From NCBI RefSeq assembly GCF_030867095.1, contig NC_081832.1, positions 56,343,444 through 56,407,443 on the forward strand: a stretch of DNA of 64,000 nt, read 5' to 3'. Positions within the stretch are counted from its first letter, which is position 1. Each line of letters opens with the position of its first letter. The position numbers and the translations under genes were made by a program. Positions 1 to 10,200 of this stretch are shown here, piece by piece. Under the pieces are notes generated by a model that saw nothing but the letters and a program-made list of their open reading frames with translations, was not told where the DNA came from and made no database searches. The stretch comes from Alligator mississippiensis (taxonomy: Eukaryota; Chordata; Crocodylia; Alligatoridae).

Positions 1-1019
1 CACAGGCAGGAAAGGGCCCGGGGCACACTTAACAGTACTATTGTGTGGTACCCTACTGCATCCTCAAAAGGATCAAGGCAGCCCAGGGTCCCGTGGCACC
101 CTGATTGAGAACCACTGGTTTAGAAGTGGGTGAAAATCCTAGCTCCATAAATCCTGAAGTGTAGGGCAACTTTCTCAAGTAATTTCAGCGGAGCCAGGAT
201 TTCATTTGCTACTTTGTAACCTTATACCTGCCTTCCCTCATCTCTACTTCATGATGAACTCTGCCAGCCTGCTGAAGAAGAAAGTATTCTTAAAAGCATT
301 CATCAGATGTCTCATTTTTTGGAATGCAGACTTGTTATACACCTGCCCCACAGGCTCAAAACAAACACATTGATGTAATAACACCTAAACTACCCCAACC
401 TTGTAACTGGGATTAAGGTACATGAGAAAAACAAGGACAAGTGAGTGAGCGAGCACAACAGAAATGTTAAGTTAATTTTGTTAGTCTGCATTAAGCTCCC
501 TTTAAATGTGTAAAACGTTGCTGCAAAGGGGAGGAGTTAAAATTGTTCATGTGCAATGGGAATAGGACAAGTAGCAATGGTGTTAAAAATTGCCAGAAGG
601 AAGATTTAGGTTGTTATCATGAAGTCCTCTCCAAGATAGTTAAGAACTTAAAAAGATTACCTATAGAGGAGAAAGTTAGATAAGCAACCTCCACAAATAT
701 TTTAGTAGAGCTGATCTTGCCTAACTACAAAACAAAAGACTAGATGACCAAGGTCCTTTCTAGGCCTTTGTTTTATTTTGTTGAAGTTATTAAAATTCCT
801 ACTGTGTTGCCATATAGTAGCACAGATGAGCACACTCCATTCATACAGATGTATGCTTCCGTTTGTGAACTCTTCCACCTTCTACTCCCCATCTAAGAGA
901 TAAGGCCCACATGCAGAAGAGACTCAAACATATTAACAATGCTTGTGATATAGATACAGATTCCTGGCACAGGAAGTTATTAAATCTAAACAACAGTCCC
1001 ATACAAACAAGCAGCTACT

Positions 1020-1291
1020 CAGTGGTGATGCGTAGGGAGGTGCACGTGCACCTCCTGACAGCCAGTGCTCCCTGTTTAGGTGACGGACAGGGGAGGACAG
1101 AAGGAAGAGCTGGTGCCCCCCTGCGAGCACTGGCTGGGGAGTGGGGGTGCCAGGAGAAGTGCTGTTGGTGGGAAGCATGAGCAGTGTGCCTGGTGGGTGC
1201 AATCGGCTGCAGAGGGATCCCACCCCCCATCGCTGACTGGCTGCTGCAGGGGCACGTGGTCCCCTGACTCAGGAAGCACCAGTCACCCATG
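1020..1291. mobile_element. short non-autonomous hAT-like element in HMMR intron 5
   Basis: This 272-bp element runs from CAGTGGTGA to a reverse-complement CATGGGTGA end and is flanked by an exact 8-bp duplication CAGCTACT (1012-1019 and 1292-1299). Its GC-rich interior, with GGTGCACGTGCACC near the left end, matches the element at 28622-29056. The right copy of the duplication ends 12 bp from the exon 5 donor. Confidence 0.75.
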
Positions 1292-1311
1292 CAGCTACTT
1301 ATTCTACTTAC

Positions 1312-1500
1312 TTTTGATTTTAGTAGTTCATTGGTTCTTGTTAACTCAAGAAGTTGCTTTTCAAGCGAAGCAACATTAGCCAAGAGAGATGTTTTCTCGC
1401 GGACTGCAACAGTCAATTTTGCTTCAATCTTTGTGAGATCCTCCTCTAGAGTCAGAAGCTTTTTATCCTGCTCTCCACGTTCTTTCACTAATCCACGAAT
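1312..1500 (-). CDS. HMMR: HMMR coding exon 5
   Basis: This exon is 189 bp, phase 0 at both ends, 63 codons beginning [14 protein letters not shown] and ending TNELLKSK. The acceptor ends TTTTAG before ATTCGT and the donor is GTAAGT at 1311-1306. It matches the human segment that starts IRVLLQERG and ends [12 protein letters not shown]. Leucines and charged residues alternate as in a coiled coil. Confidence 0.95.
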
Positions 1501-4500
1501 CTAAAATGAGTTATTTCTTAGTTATTTTTTCCACAGTTAATATTTCCAGTTATGCTTGTTCTGTTCTCATTATCCCCCAAGATGTATTTGTTTTTACTGT
1601 TAGAAAGATCAGGTAATGGACACAAAGCTGAAGGCACTTCACTTGTCTTTAAACTCAATAGATTTTATATCCTTAACACTTCAGTAGCTTGGTTTTCACT
1701 ATCCAGATTGTGAAATTTATTTCACCTAGTAAAAATGTAGTTAGTCTTGGCTCAAAACCTACAGCGTGGGCCAAAATGCACTTCTGGAGCAAGCGGTAGG
1801 AGGATATTCTTTGCTAACCTGACCCCCGGCTCATAACGTTTCAGATAGACCCTGATGTTAATGGGAAATGTTTTATTGCTCCCAGCCTTACCAAATAATT
1901 CTGAAGGGATCTCAAGCTTCAGCAAGTGAATAGTACATAGACTAGAAGCCTTTGAGTTCTCTAGAAAGAAGAGATTTCAGCATGGGATTCATTTTCATTT
2001 ATATGAAAGGCTAGTTAGCGTTCAGTTGATTTGCCCCACGAGTAGTTTTTACTCAGAGTTGGTAAACATTTGCTCAGGAAATTATATACAGCAATTCATC
2101 AACTACTTTGAATTTAAATCAGACGTGACAATAAATAAGAGGTCTGTCGGTAGTTTTTGTTTCTTACACGGCATTTCATTAACGAATACACACATTATGC
2201 TCCCTCCCACCACATTCCCTCTTAAGTTATTTGTTCATACCTCTCTCTCTAGCATCTTCTGCTTTCTCTGCTCTTTCAAAAGGGCAGCCTTCTTTGTAGA
2301 CTTCAGGACTCCACTAACTGGCTTTGGAAAACAAGGTAAGTTTGAGAGGATATTTGAAATGAGCTTCATGATGCACAAGGAAATTTCTGCAAGGAATTTA
2401 ACACAGAAACTAAAAACATTGAAGTACTAACTTTCCTAAAGACACCATTGAAGTAATTAACCTGTAAAGCCTTTTGCCACAATATCATTAGGCCAAAAGG
2501 ACAAGGAACTATTAAATAGGATAGCATGCAGGAGAACATCTAGTATTATACTACAGAGAAAAGCATTTGACAATTACAAATCTTCATCTTTGAGCAACCA
2601 AAATTAAGCACAGACCATTTTAAATTCAGGTAGATTTTTCCATTGCAAGGTTTTTTGGACATTGCTCAAAATAAACTATTAGGGGTAAATGTGAAAAATG
2701 GCAAGCACGAACCAGCATAAAATAAATAAAATTCCTTATGACTGTTGATTCATGCATCATATAGAAAGCCTAAAGCTCCAGTCTTGTTTTCAAAACTTTC
2801 CCTGTGCCAAAAACACTTAATTTACTAGCTCAAGTTTAAAAAAAACCCCTGCACTTAAAATCACCTATTCTCTCCCCTGTGGCATAGCAATTTGGTTTAC
2901 ACGAATGGATGTGAACACGCATAACAGACTGTTATAAATGTTGTTTAAATTGCAAGTGTACAGTTGTACAAACCAGTTTAGAACACATTAAGCTTGCCTG
3001 AATGTTTCAAAAGTACACATGGATTTTCAGGTATTATTTTGAACTGATCCTTTGAACTGGTCCACTGTTTTGTGCAGAAATGAAGCTTTGTGGTGACTAG
3101 TTTCTGCTCAATCCTCCAGGCATTCCACACTGTACCCCTAAACCTTGCATGGCAACTGGCTGCTCAGGAATGCAGCCAGAACTCTACAGACCCAACCTCT
3201 ATTGACTACTCCTGACCACAGTATCGCAGACTGATCTTGGGAAGAGGAACCTGAAGGAAGCCATTTCCAAGCATTTGGAAAAGAAGGTGATTAGGAACAG
3301 TCAGCATGGATTCACCAAGGGCAAGTCATACCTGACCAATCTGACTGACTTTTATGACAGATGACTGGCTCTGTGGATGTGATACACCTTGACTTTAGCA
3401 AGGCTTCTGATACAGTCTCTCACAACATTCTCTCAAACAAGCTAAGGAAACATGGGTTGGATGAATGGATTGTAAGGTGGATAGAAAATGGTTGAATCAT
3501 TGGGCTCATAGGATAGCAGTCAGTGGCTTGATGTCTAGTTGGTAGTCAGTATCAAGTGCCCCAGGGGTCGGTTCTGTGGCTGGTTTTGTTCAATATCTTC
3601 ATCAATGACCTGGAGATGGCAGTGAACCTCAGCAAGTTTTCAGACTACGCCAAGCTGGAAACTTAGTAAATAAAGCTGGGCTAGGATTCAGAGAGACCTT
3701 GACAAAGTTGAAGATTGGACAAAAAGAAATCTGATGAGGATCATTAAAGACAAGTGTAAAGTCCTGCACACAGGACAGAACAATCTCATGCACTGCTACA
3801 GGCTAGGCAATGAACTGACTAAGCAGCAGTTGTACAGAAAAGGACCTGGGGGTTTCAGTGGACAATAAGCTGAATATGAGTCAATAGGGTGCCCTTGTCA
3901 CAAAGAAGCCTAACTGCATACTAGGCTACATTAATAGCATTGCCAGCAGATCAAGGGAAGTGGTTCTCTTCCTGTATTTGGCACTGCCGAGGCCACATCT
4001 GGAGACCTGTGTCCAGTTTTGGGTCCCCCCACTACAGAAAGGATGTAGACAAATTAGAAAGAGTTCAGCAGAGGATAATAAAAATGGTTAGGGGCTGAGG
4101 CACATGACTTATGAAGAGAGGCTGAGGGAACTGGGCTTATTTAGAGGCTGAGGGAACTGGAGAAGAGAAAGACTGGGGTGGGATTTCATAGCAGCCTTCA
4201 ACAACCTGAAAGTTGGTTCCAAAAAAGATGGAGCTAGACTATTCTCAGTAGTGGCAGATGACAGAACAAGGAGCAGCAAGGGACAGTTAGATTAGATCTT
4301 TGGGAAAAAAAAACAACCTCTCACTAGGAAGGTAATAAAACACTGGAACAGGTTACCCGGAGAGGTTGCAGACACTCCATCCTTGGAGGTTTTTAAAACC
4401 TGGCTAGACATATCTTTGGCTGGGATGATCTAGTTGGAGATGGTCCTGCTTTGAGCAAGGGGGTTGGAGGTCCCCTCCAAACTAAATTGTCTATGATTCT

Positions 4501-6840
4501 ATTCCTAGACCTATGCTTCTAGGGGCACAGAGGCTAGGTATTCTGAGACACCCCACACACTAAAGAGAAGCAGCACCTGAACTGCTGTTCATTGCCTGCT
4601 CCTTCCCAAGAAGAAGCATGCAGCTCTCCAGCTCCAGTCACCCACTTACTCAGGCAACAGTGCAAATAGTGGCATAGAACAGGGGTTCCCAAACTGTGGT
4701 ACACATACCCCTGGTGATATGCAAGACATCTCTGGGGGGTACATGGGAAAAATTGCGTAATAGATTTAATTTTCATTAAAATAATAATTAACATTTAAGG
4801 GATTAAAACATATGCTGGTAGGGGTATGCAGGCAGTTGGCAAATCTGGAAGGGGGTACACAATAAGAAAGTTTGGGAACCTTTGGCATAGCAAATAGAAT
4901 CTTACCACTGTTCCAAGAGAAAGGAACTTTCTTCTATGTGTGGGAGAAGGCATATTTTCACTGTTCAAATTCTGTTGATTTTCCATTGTCCCTGAACAGA
5001 AAGTTTTATCAAATTAGATTAGAAGCAAACCATTGGGGGGGGGGAGGGGAAAGGACATATTTTTTGAGTTCATCCACCTCAAATCCCAAGTCTACTTATT
5101 TTTACTAGTCTACATTCAGCAAGTGCATACACCAGCCTTATACGTCTGGGCACTACAAGAATCAGATCGGTCCTTCCAACAGGTAGTCCATTCTAAAAGT
5201 GTTGTTTTATTTTTCCCTGTCCATACTCACACACTGCTACACTGCAATGAGGTGATAACTTCAAAAGAAAAACAATTACTGCAAACACATTACACTAAGG
5301 GGTGGTGGAGGCAGGGTGGGAAGAAATCAGTGAAGCAGATGCATGAAAAGCCACCAGGGAAAGAGATACAAAGAAGCATACTTTCAAATTGTCAGCAGCC
5401 CTCTAATAATCAGCAATCATCATGGAGTAAAAAGCAAAACACTGAAAAATCTCAAAACACTAAAAAAAGGAAAGCAGCAGCATTTGAGCACCTACAATTT
5501 CTGTTTTGCAAGATCTCCAAAACTTCCAAAGCTTGCCAAGTGTCAAGCCATGGCACTGCTTACCTTTCTGTTTTCTGAAGTGGGATTTGTCAGAGATCAT
5601 AGGGCCTTTTACAGCATCTGAGGAATCGACTTCATGGGACCCTAGCAATGGGATGCAAGTTAAAAAAATGACAGTGATGTTTGGCACAGCAGAGAACACT
5701 GGAATAACCTGACAGGGAGAGAATTAAGTTTGTGGATGGGTTGCCACAATGAACAAATGTATTCAGTGCCCCTTCGGGTGCCTGTAGATGTGCGGAGATG
5801 CTGCTTTTACTGTGCTGGAATTACTCCAGCAGCCTCCACGTCTTGCGTATCCACCATCTCCGTGCATCAAAATGGCCCGAATGAGCTTTAGTTAGAGCCA
5901 CTGGTGCTATTTTGAAGTGCAGGATACTGAATACATCAGATGCTGTGGGTGCTTTAGAGTGGCTCTTGAAGCTGCTCTAATTAAAATGTCATGTGTCCCC
6001 CCCGCCCGTGTCAAGTTCATCCTGTTGAAAAATTTTCCTCTCTTGCGAGAGCAAGGCACAAATAAAAGAACACAGGCAAGTCACAGCATCACAGAGAAGC
6101 GGGGCTGGAAGAGACCTCCAGAGATCATCTAGTCCAGTGTTTCTCAGCCCGTGGGTCGTGGCCCAAAAGCAGGTCGGAAGAACATATGAAAAGGTTGCGA
6201 AGAAACTTTTAAAGGAGAATCCATTTTTAAGGAGAGAAACGTGGGAAGCTGCAGCTTTTCCCTTACAGGCTGGCACTGTTGCAGCCTTCAAGAGGCTGCT
6301 GCCCACGCCCCCACATACACTCCCCCACACTGGGGGTTTGGGACAGCGGGTCAGGGCTGGCCACTGAGGTTTACAAATAGCACTGGATAGGTTGAGAACC
6401 ATCGAGCTAGTCCAACTAGCCCGATCATCCCCATCCAACCTGCCCCTACAACTACACGTTAAACTCTAGGGGTGCCGTGTTGTGGGGCGGCAGCAGCGAG
6501 GCTGCGCCGGGCAGTGCTTGGGGGTCACGAGGAGGAGCTGAAGGAGGCGGAGCGGGTCCGGCCCCGACGACTGGGGAGCACGTTACAACGCCACCGTCCC
6601 CCGGCACGGAGGAGCGGACGGATCTGAAATCAACCCGGGCAGCGCCGCGCCCCCTGCCAGGAAGGGGGAGACGGGTACAGTGAAATAAAAGGAAAAAAGA
6701 ACCGGAGGAAAGCAAACCCCGCCCGGCTCCCCCAGTTTTGCAGGCGGCCGCGCTCACCCCGCGGGCAAGGCAAGCGCCGGCAGGCGGGACTCACCCGCGG
6801 TGTCGTTGAAGCGCCGCAGCGGCGCCTTGGGGAAGGACAT
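1312..6840 (-). CDS. HMMR: HMMR (RHAMM), hyaluronan-mediated motility receptor, exons 1-5 of a longer gene
   Basis: HMMR is a coiled-coil protein of spindle microtubules and centrosomes that also binds hyaluronan. Five coding segments can be joined in frame on the minus strand: 6840-6795, 5641-5564, 4991-4906, 2321-2241 and 1500-1312, together 480 nt or 160 codons. All have GT donors and AG acceptors and the phases agree (1, 1, 0, 0, 0). The start [13 protein letters not shown] matches the known vertebrate N-terminus, and [12 protein letters not shown] at the end of exon 5 is close to human HMMR. The last exon seen is a charged heptad-like stretch, the start of the long coiled coil. The rest of the gene lies beyond the left edge. 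Orientation and neighbours (head to head with NUDCD2, then CCNG1) match human gene order. Identity is very sure; the exact starts of exons 2 and 4 are less sure. Confidence 0.95.
2241..2321 (-). CDS. HMMR: HMMR coding exon 4
   Basis: This exon is 81 bp and 27 codons, [11 protein letters not shown] through KQKMLERE, directly preceding IRGLVK of the next exon as KILEKE precedes IRVLLQ in human. The donor is GTATGA and the acceptor is the CAAAG after a pyrimidine-rich run. An acceptor four bases further in is possible but would break phase with exon 3. It is lysine-rich and not strongly conserved. Confidence 0.85.
3230..4505 (+). mobile_element. CR1 LINE, 5'-truncated
   Basis: It encodes a decayed CR1 reverse transcriptase end ([12 protein letters not shown]-like, then [13 protein letters not shown] and [11 protein letters not shown]-like readings) followed by the standard CR1 3' region and a CTATGATTCTAT tail. 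It lies in HMMR intron 3 in antisense to the gene. Confidence 0.9.
4680..4884. mobile_element. hAT-like MITE in HMMR intron 3
   Basis: This 205-bp element has terminal inverted repeats CAGGGGTTCCCAAACT and AGTTTGGGAACCTTTG and an 8-bp duplication GCATAGAA / GCATAGCA. The right duplication ends 13 bp from the exon 3 donor. Confidence 0.88.
4906..4991 (-). CDS. HMMR: HMMR coding exon 3
   Basis: This exon is 86 bp, entering in phase 1 and leaving in phase 0. The acceptor follows TTCTGTTCAG and the donor is GTAAGA. It encodes [16 protein letters not shown] followed by [12 protein letters not shown]; the QNLN core matches ESKQNLNVDKD of human HMMR. A 205-bp hAT-like element sits in the intron only about 20 bp beyond its donor. 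Confidence 0.88.
5564..5641 (-). CDS. HMMR: HMMR coding exon 2
   Basis: This exon is 78 bp and phase 1 at both ends, encoding [20 protein letters not shown] followed by FRKQK. It corresponds to human GAYDVKTLEVLKGPVSFQKSQ. The only AG in register is the CTAG just before GGTCCC. Six further upstream codons read CIPLLG in the same frame and resemble human CAPSPG, but no AG precedes them, so the exon appears shortened at its 5' end. Confidence 0.82.
5765..6000. repeat. unclassified interspersed repeat in HMMR intron 1
   Basis: This stretch with TGGCTCTTGAAGCTGCTCTA followed by ATTAAAATGTCA resembles the sequence near 54170-54250, so it is a dispersed repeat. I cannot name the family or see clean ends. 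Confidence 0.45.
6087..6470 (-). mobile_element. CR1 3' end fragment, split by a hAT-like element
   Basis: ATCACAGAG, GCTGGAAGAGACCTCCAG and ATCATCTAGTCCA are the CR1 3' end in reverse. The CR1 text resumes after 6404 as CTAGTCCAACTAGCCC and continues for about 60 bp. Confidence 0.7.
6135..6404. mobile_element. hAT-like MITE inside a CR1 fragment
   Basis: The ends are CAGTGTTTCTCAGCC and GGTTGAGAACCATCG, imperfect inverted repeats, with the 8-bp duplication ATCTAGTC / AGCTAGTC drawn from the CR1 target. The element is 270 bp. Confidence 0.82.
6795..6840 (-). CDS. HMMR: HMMR coding exon 1 (start codon)
   Basis: The first 46 coding bases read [15 protein letters not shown] plus one base of the next codon, followed by the donor GTGAGT. 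The match to the vertebrate HMMR start [13 protein letters not shown] fixes the start codon. The exon lies in the CpG island that also starts NUDCD2. Confidence 0.95.
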
Positions 6841-6896
6841 GACAGCCCCGCAGCAGAGCGCGGCGCACCTGAGCCACCGCCGACCCCGGCGCCGGA

Positions 6897-6902
6897 TTCA
6901 AA
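6897..6902 (-). promoter_or_regulatory. CHR-like cell-cycle element, TTTGAA
   Basis: The minus strand reads TTTGAA, the core of the cell-cycle genes homology region bound by DREAM and MuvB-Myb complexes, 57 bp upstream of the HMMR start codon. Two inverted CCAAT boxes lie just upstream, as in many G2/M genes. HMMR is a known G2/M gene. A six-base motif alone is weak; the spacing is the support. Confidence 0.5.
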
Positions 6903-6935
6903 GTGCCTAACCGCTCTCCCAGCAAACCCCGGCGC

Positions 6936-6973
6936 CCAATCACAGCGCTCGACCTGTGAGCCGCTCGGCCAAT
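6936..6973. promoter_or_regulatory. pair of CCAAT boxes (NF-Y type) in the bidirectional promoter
   Basis: CCAAT occurs at 6936-6940 and 6969-6973 on the plus strand, 33 bp apart. Read from HMMR they are inverted (ATTGG), the usual orientation in G2/M promoters, and the nearer one is about 34 bp upstream of the TTTGAA. Roughly three helical turns between boxes is typical of cooperating NF-Y sites. Confidence 0.55.
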
Positions 6974-7098
6974 CGCCGCTCCTTCCTGCCGCCGGCTGGA
7001 GCACGCACAGGAAACCACCCGGAAGTTGGGGCTTAGCGCCGTTGTGCGCCTGCGCGTCTGGCCACTTCCGGTGTCAGGGGGCGGCCGCGCGGGGTTGG

Positions 7099-7287
7099 AT
7101 GTCGGCTCCCTTCGAGGAGCGCAGCGGGGTGGTGCCCTGCGCCACGCCCTGGGGCTGCTGGTACCAGACGCTGGAGGAGGTGTTCATCGAGGTGCAGGTG
7201 CCACCGGGCACGCGGGCCAAGGACGTGCGGTGCTGCCTGCAGAGCCAGCGCCTGGCGCTCTCCGTGCAGGGCCAGGACGTGCTCCAG
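7099..7287 (+). CDS. NUDCD2: NUDCD2 exon 1
   Basis: This exon has 63 codons from [10 protein letters not shown] to [10 protein letters not shown], then the donor GTACCG. It is very GC-rich because it lies in the CpG island. It contains the conserved CS-domain opening, [19 protein letters not shown]. Confidence 0.97.
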
Positions 7288-10200
7288 GTACCGCGGGCCC
7301 GCGACGGAGGGAGGCCCCGTGGGAGACGCCCCGGCGGTAGGGTTGCCAACTCTCCAGGTTTGCCCTCGCGTCTCCGGGAACGAGATACAAATCTTCAGGA
7401 GGCTGCTGAGAGTCACCCTGGAGATCAATGATAGGGCATTCATTCAGATAAATATTCAATGTTGAATCTGATTTTATACAGTATCCCAGTGGGTTTTTGA
7501 AATGTAATAGTAACATGCGCTTGCCTTACTGGTGTGAAGTCTGTGCACTGTAATCAGTAGCTGATATACACAAGCACATGGGCACGTTCGCATTGTCACG
7601 GGCGCGTTGATGTTCAGAAACCTCTCGGAATGAATTCAAACAGAGTTGACAACCGTACGGGGTCGGTGTAGGCTCCCGAAGAGCTCCACAGGCTCCGTCG
7701 CACCACGCCACACAGCTTCCCAGACAGCAGCTGTAGGATCTGTGTGGGGAGAGGGGGAACCCCCTCCTGGCCACACGGGCCCATACTGTGGCACTGTACT
7801 CGGGCAGGGGGTGCCTTGGGAGCGAGCAGCCTTCACGAAGCTCCGGAGGCCGCAGCGCTCTGGCCCCGGCCTCAGTAAGCGCTGCTTGGAGTGGAGGGAA
7901 ACAGCCTGGGCTGACTTGTGCCAGAAACAGGGTTGAACCCCTCCCCACCGGACTTATGAAAAACAAAGATAGAGAAACCTTACTGGGAAGAAGTATGTGA
8001 CCTGGGTGTAGCTGCCTCCCTTCTGTTCAGTTGGCAACAACCCTGCAAGCGCTGAAGGGCCCGTGAAGCATTACTCACTCCAGATGAGGCCCGTGCGCTG
8101 ACCCACTGTTGTAGGCGCCCAGTAGAGCACAGCCGGTATAGGGCTTTATGAACTAAGTGTTAACACTGTATCATTTGCTTCTCCTTCTGAAGTGTCTGTA
8201 CTGTGCTAGCCTGCTAAATGTTTCAAGTAGGATATGTAGGCAAAGTCCCTCTCTTTAAGCGCTTAACTATAAGAAGGGTATTGTTATAAAAAAAGCATTG
8301 TAAAATATTAGGCAGGCAAGGTACTTTGGGTAAATCTGATGTCTTTTATTAGACCAACTCAGATAGTTGGAAAAATTCTTCTTTGCAAGCTTTCGGGTAC
8401 AGTTATCCTTCATCAGGCAGAGGAAGCGTCTGCAGATGGTCTGTGTTCTTCCTGGATAGAGTGGTAAAGCAGCCAGAGGCCAGTAGGTATGCAAGAAAGC
8501 CAGTCAATTAAAATGTAAATTGGGTTGGTCAGTGGGTAAGAGACAGGTGGGGGGGAGGGGAATGAATGTAGCTGTAGTCAAAGGATGGGGAGGTGGGAAG
8601 GGAATGAGAATAGCTGGTAAAAAGTAGAGGGTTTACCTGGAGAGTTGAATGTTAGGCAGGTTATAATGTGTCAAATCCAATGTCTGTATTTAATCCATGA
8701 TTTTTTTTGTATCCAGTAAGTTGATGAAGTGAAGTTTGTAGGCTCATCTGTGAAAGGTGTTTTGTAAATTCCCTTTGAGAATTAGAACTGAGATTGGAGA
8801 GAGAATAGTTTTCTTGTGAGAAGTGGGCACCCACAGGTAATTGATATTCTTTTTTTTGACAGATTTTCGGTGTGCATTCGTTTTGGTGCACAGTTGTTGT
8901 TTGGTTTCTCCTACATATTTTCCATCAGGGCATTTAGTGCACTGGATGAGATATATAACATTTCCGGAGGTACGGGTCTAAGATCCTGGAATGTTGATGG
9001 TTCTATTGTGACATGTAGTAGTTGTGGGGGTGGTGGAGATGCGTTGGCAGGTTTTACATTTCTTGTCATGGCATGGTGTGGATCCGTTCACCATGTTTTG
9101 GGTCATAGGAAGTTTGCTTCTGGTGATGAGGTTGGCAAGGTTTGGTGCTTGTTTAAATGATAGAACGGGTGGTTCTGGGAAGATCACTTTAAGAATAGGG
9201 TCTCCTTCTAGTATGGGTTGCAATTGTTTGAGAATTTTCCATATAGGTTCCAGGGAGGAATGATATGTCATAACCAGTGGTGTGTGATTTATGGGGAGTA
9301 CTGCAGCAGTTCTTCATGTGGTATCCGGATGGCTCTTTCAAAAGTACAGTCTATCTCTCTGGAGGAGTGTCTTTGTTATGTGAAAGCCTTTTGAGATGTG
9401 TGAGGTGAGGATCACAGGTGTTCTCAGTGCAAATTTGGTGGTATCGGAGAGCTTGGCTGTATATTACAGCTTTCTTGGTATGTTTAGGGTGATTAATGGT
9501 TCAGTGCAGTCCGTGGGTTTCTTGTATATGGTGGTCTGTATTTTTCCATTTTGGATAGTGACCATCATGTCTCAAAAGGAAATGCTGGTATTGGAGTATT
9601 CCAGAGAGAGCCTGATGGAGGGGAGATGATTATTGAATTTCTGATGAAAAAATCAATTGCAAGTTTTCAGTCCAAATGATAAAGATGTCATCAATATATC
9701 TTAAGTATAGCAAGGGTTTGATGGTGCAGTCCTTGAGGAATTCTTCTTCTAGGTAGTTCATGAAAAGGTTGGCATACTGTGGGGACATTTTGGTACCCAT
9801 AGCTGTGCTACGGTCTGGAGGAAGTGTTGGTTATTGAAAGTGAAGTTGTTGTGTATGAGGATGAAGTGTATAAATTGAAAAATATCTTTGAGTCTGTACT
9901 CTGAGTTGTAATCTTGCTCTTGTAGATATGGAAGGCAGGCATTGTGTCCTGATTTTTAGTTGCTATTAACTATTTTAGCAATTACTAATAGCAACACTCA
10001 AACTGTAGCAACACTCAAATTTTGATACAGCATAAATCAATGACTGTTTTCCTCTGAAAGCAGACTTGCTTTTTTCTTGGTATTTTTCATTAGCATTAAA
10101 AATTGTATCAGTTTTATGTAACGTTATAATTCTTTTTCAGGGTAAACTCTTTGACTCTACAATAGCTGATGAAGGGACATGGACATTAGGTACGAATATG

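Larger units (their letters stand above)
6470..7350. promoter_or_regulatory. CpG island covering the HMMR and NUDCD2 start sites
   Basis: About 0.9 kb is strongly GC- and CpG-rich compared with the AT-rich introns on both sides. It holds HMMR exon 1, the 258-bp gap between the two start codons (6841-7098) and NUDCD2 exon 1. A single bidirectional promoter for both genes is the simple reading and fits the head-to-head layout known in mammals. Confidence 0.8.

Noticed and set aside
6477-7018. Several open frames in the HMMR/NUDCD2 CpG island
   Set aside because: They are GC-driven frames overlapping a promoter and known exons; only the HMMR exon 1 start is conserved.
8960-9271. Minus-strand 97-codon frame as a zinc-finger-like host gene
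   Set aside because: The [10 protein letters not shown] stretch lies between RT and GIY-YIG pieces and belongs to the Penelope-like element.
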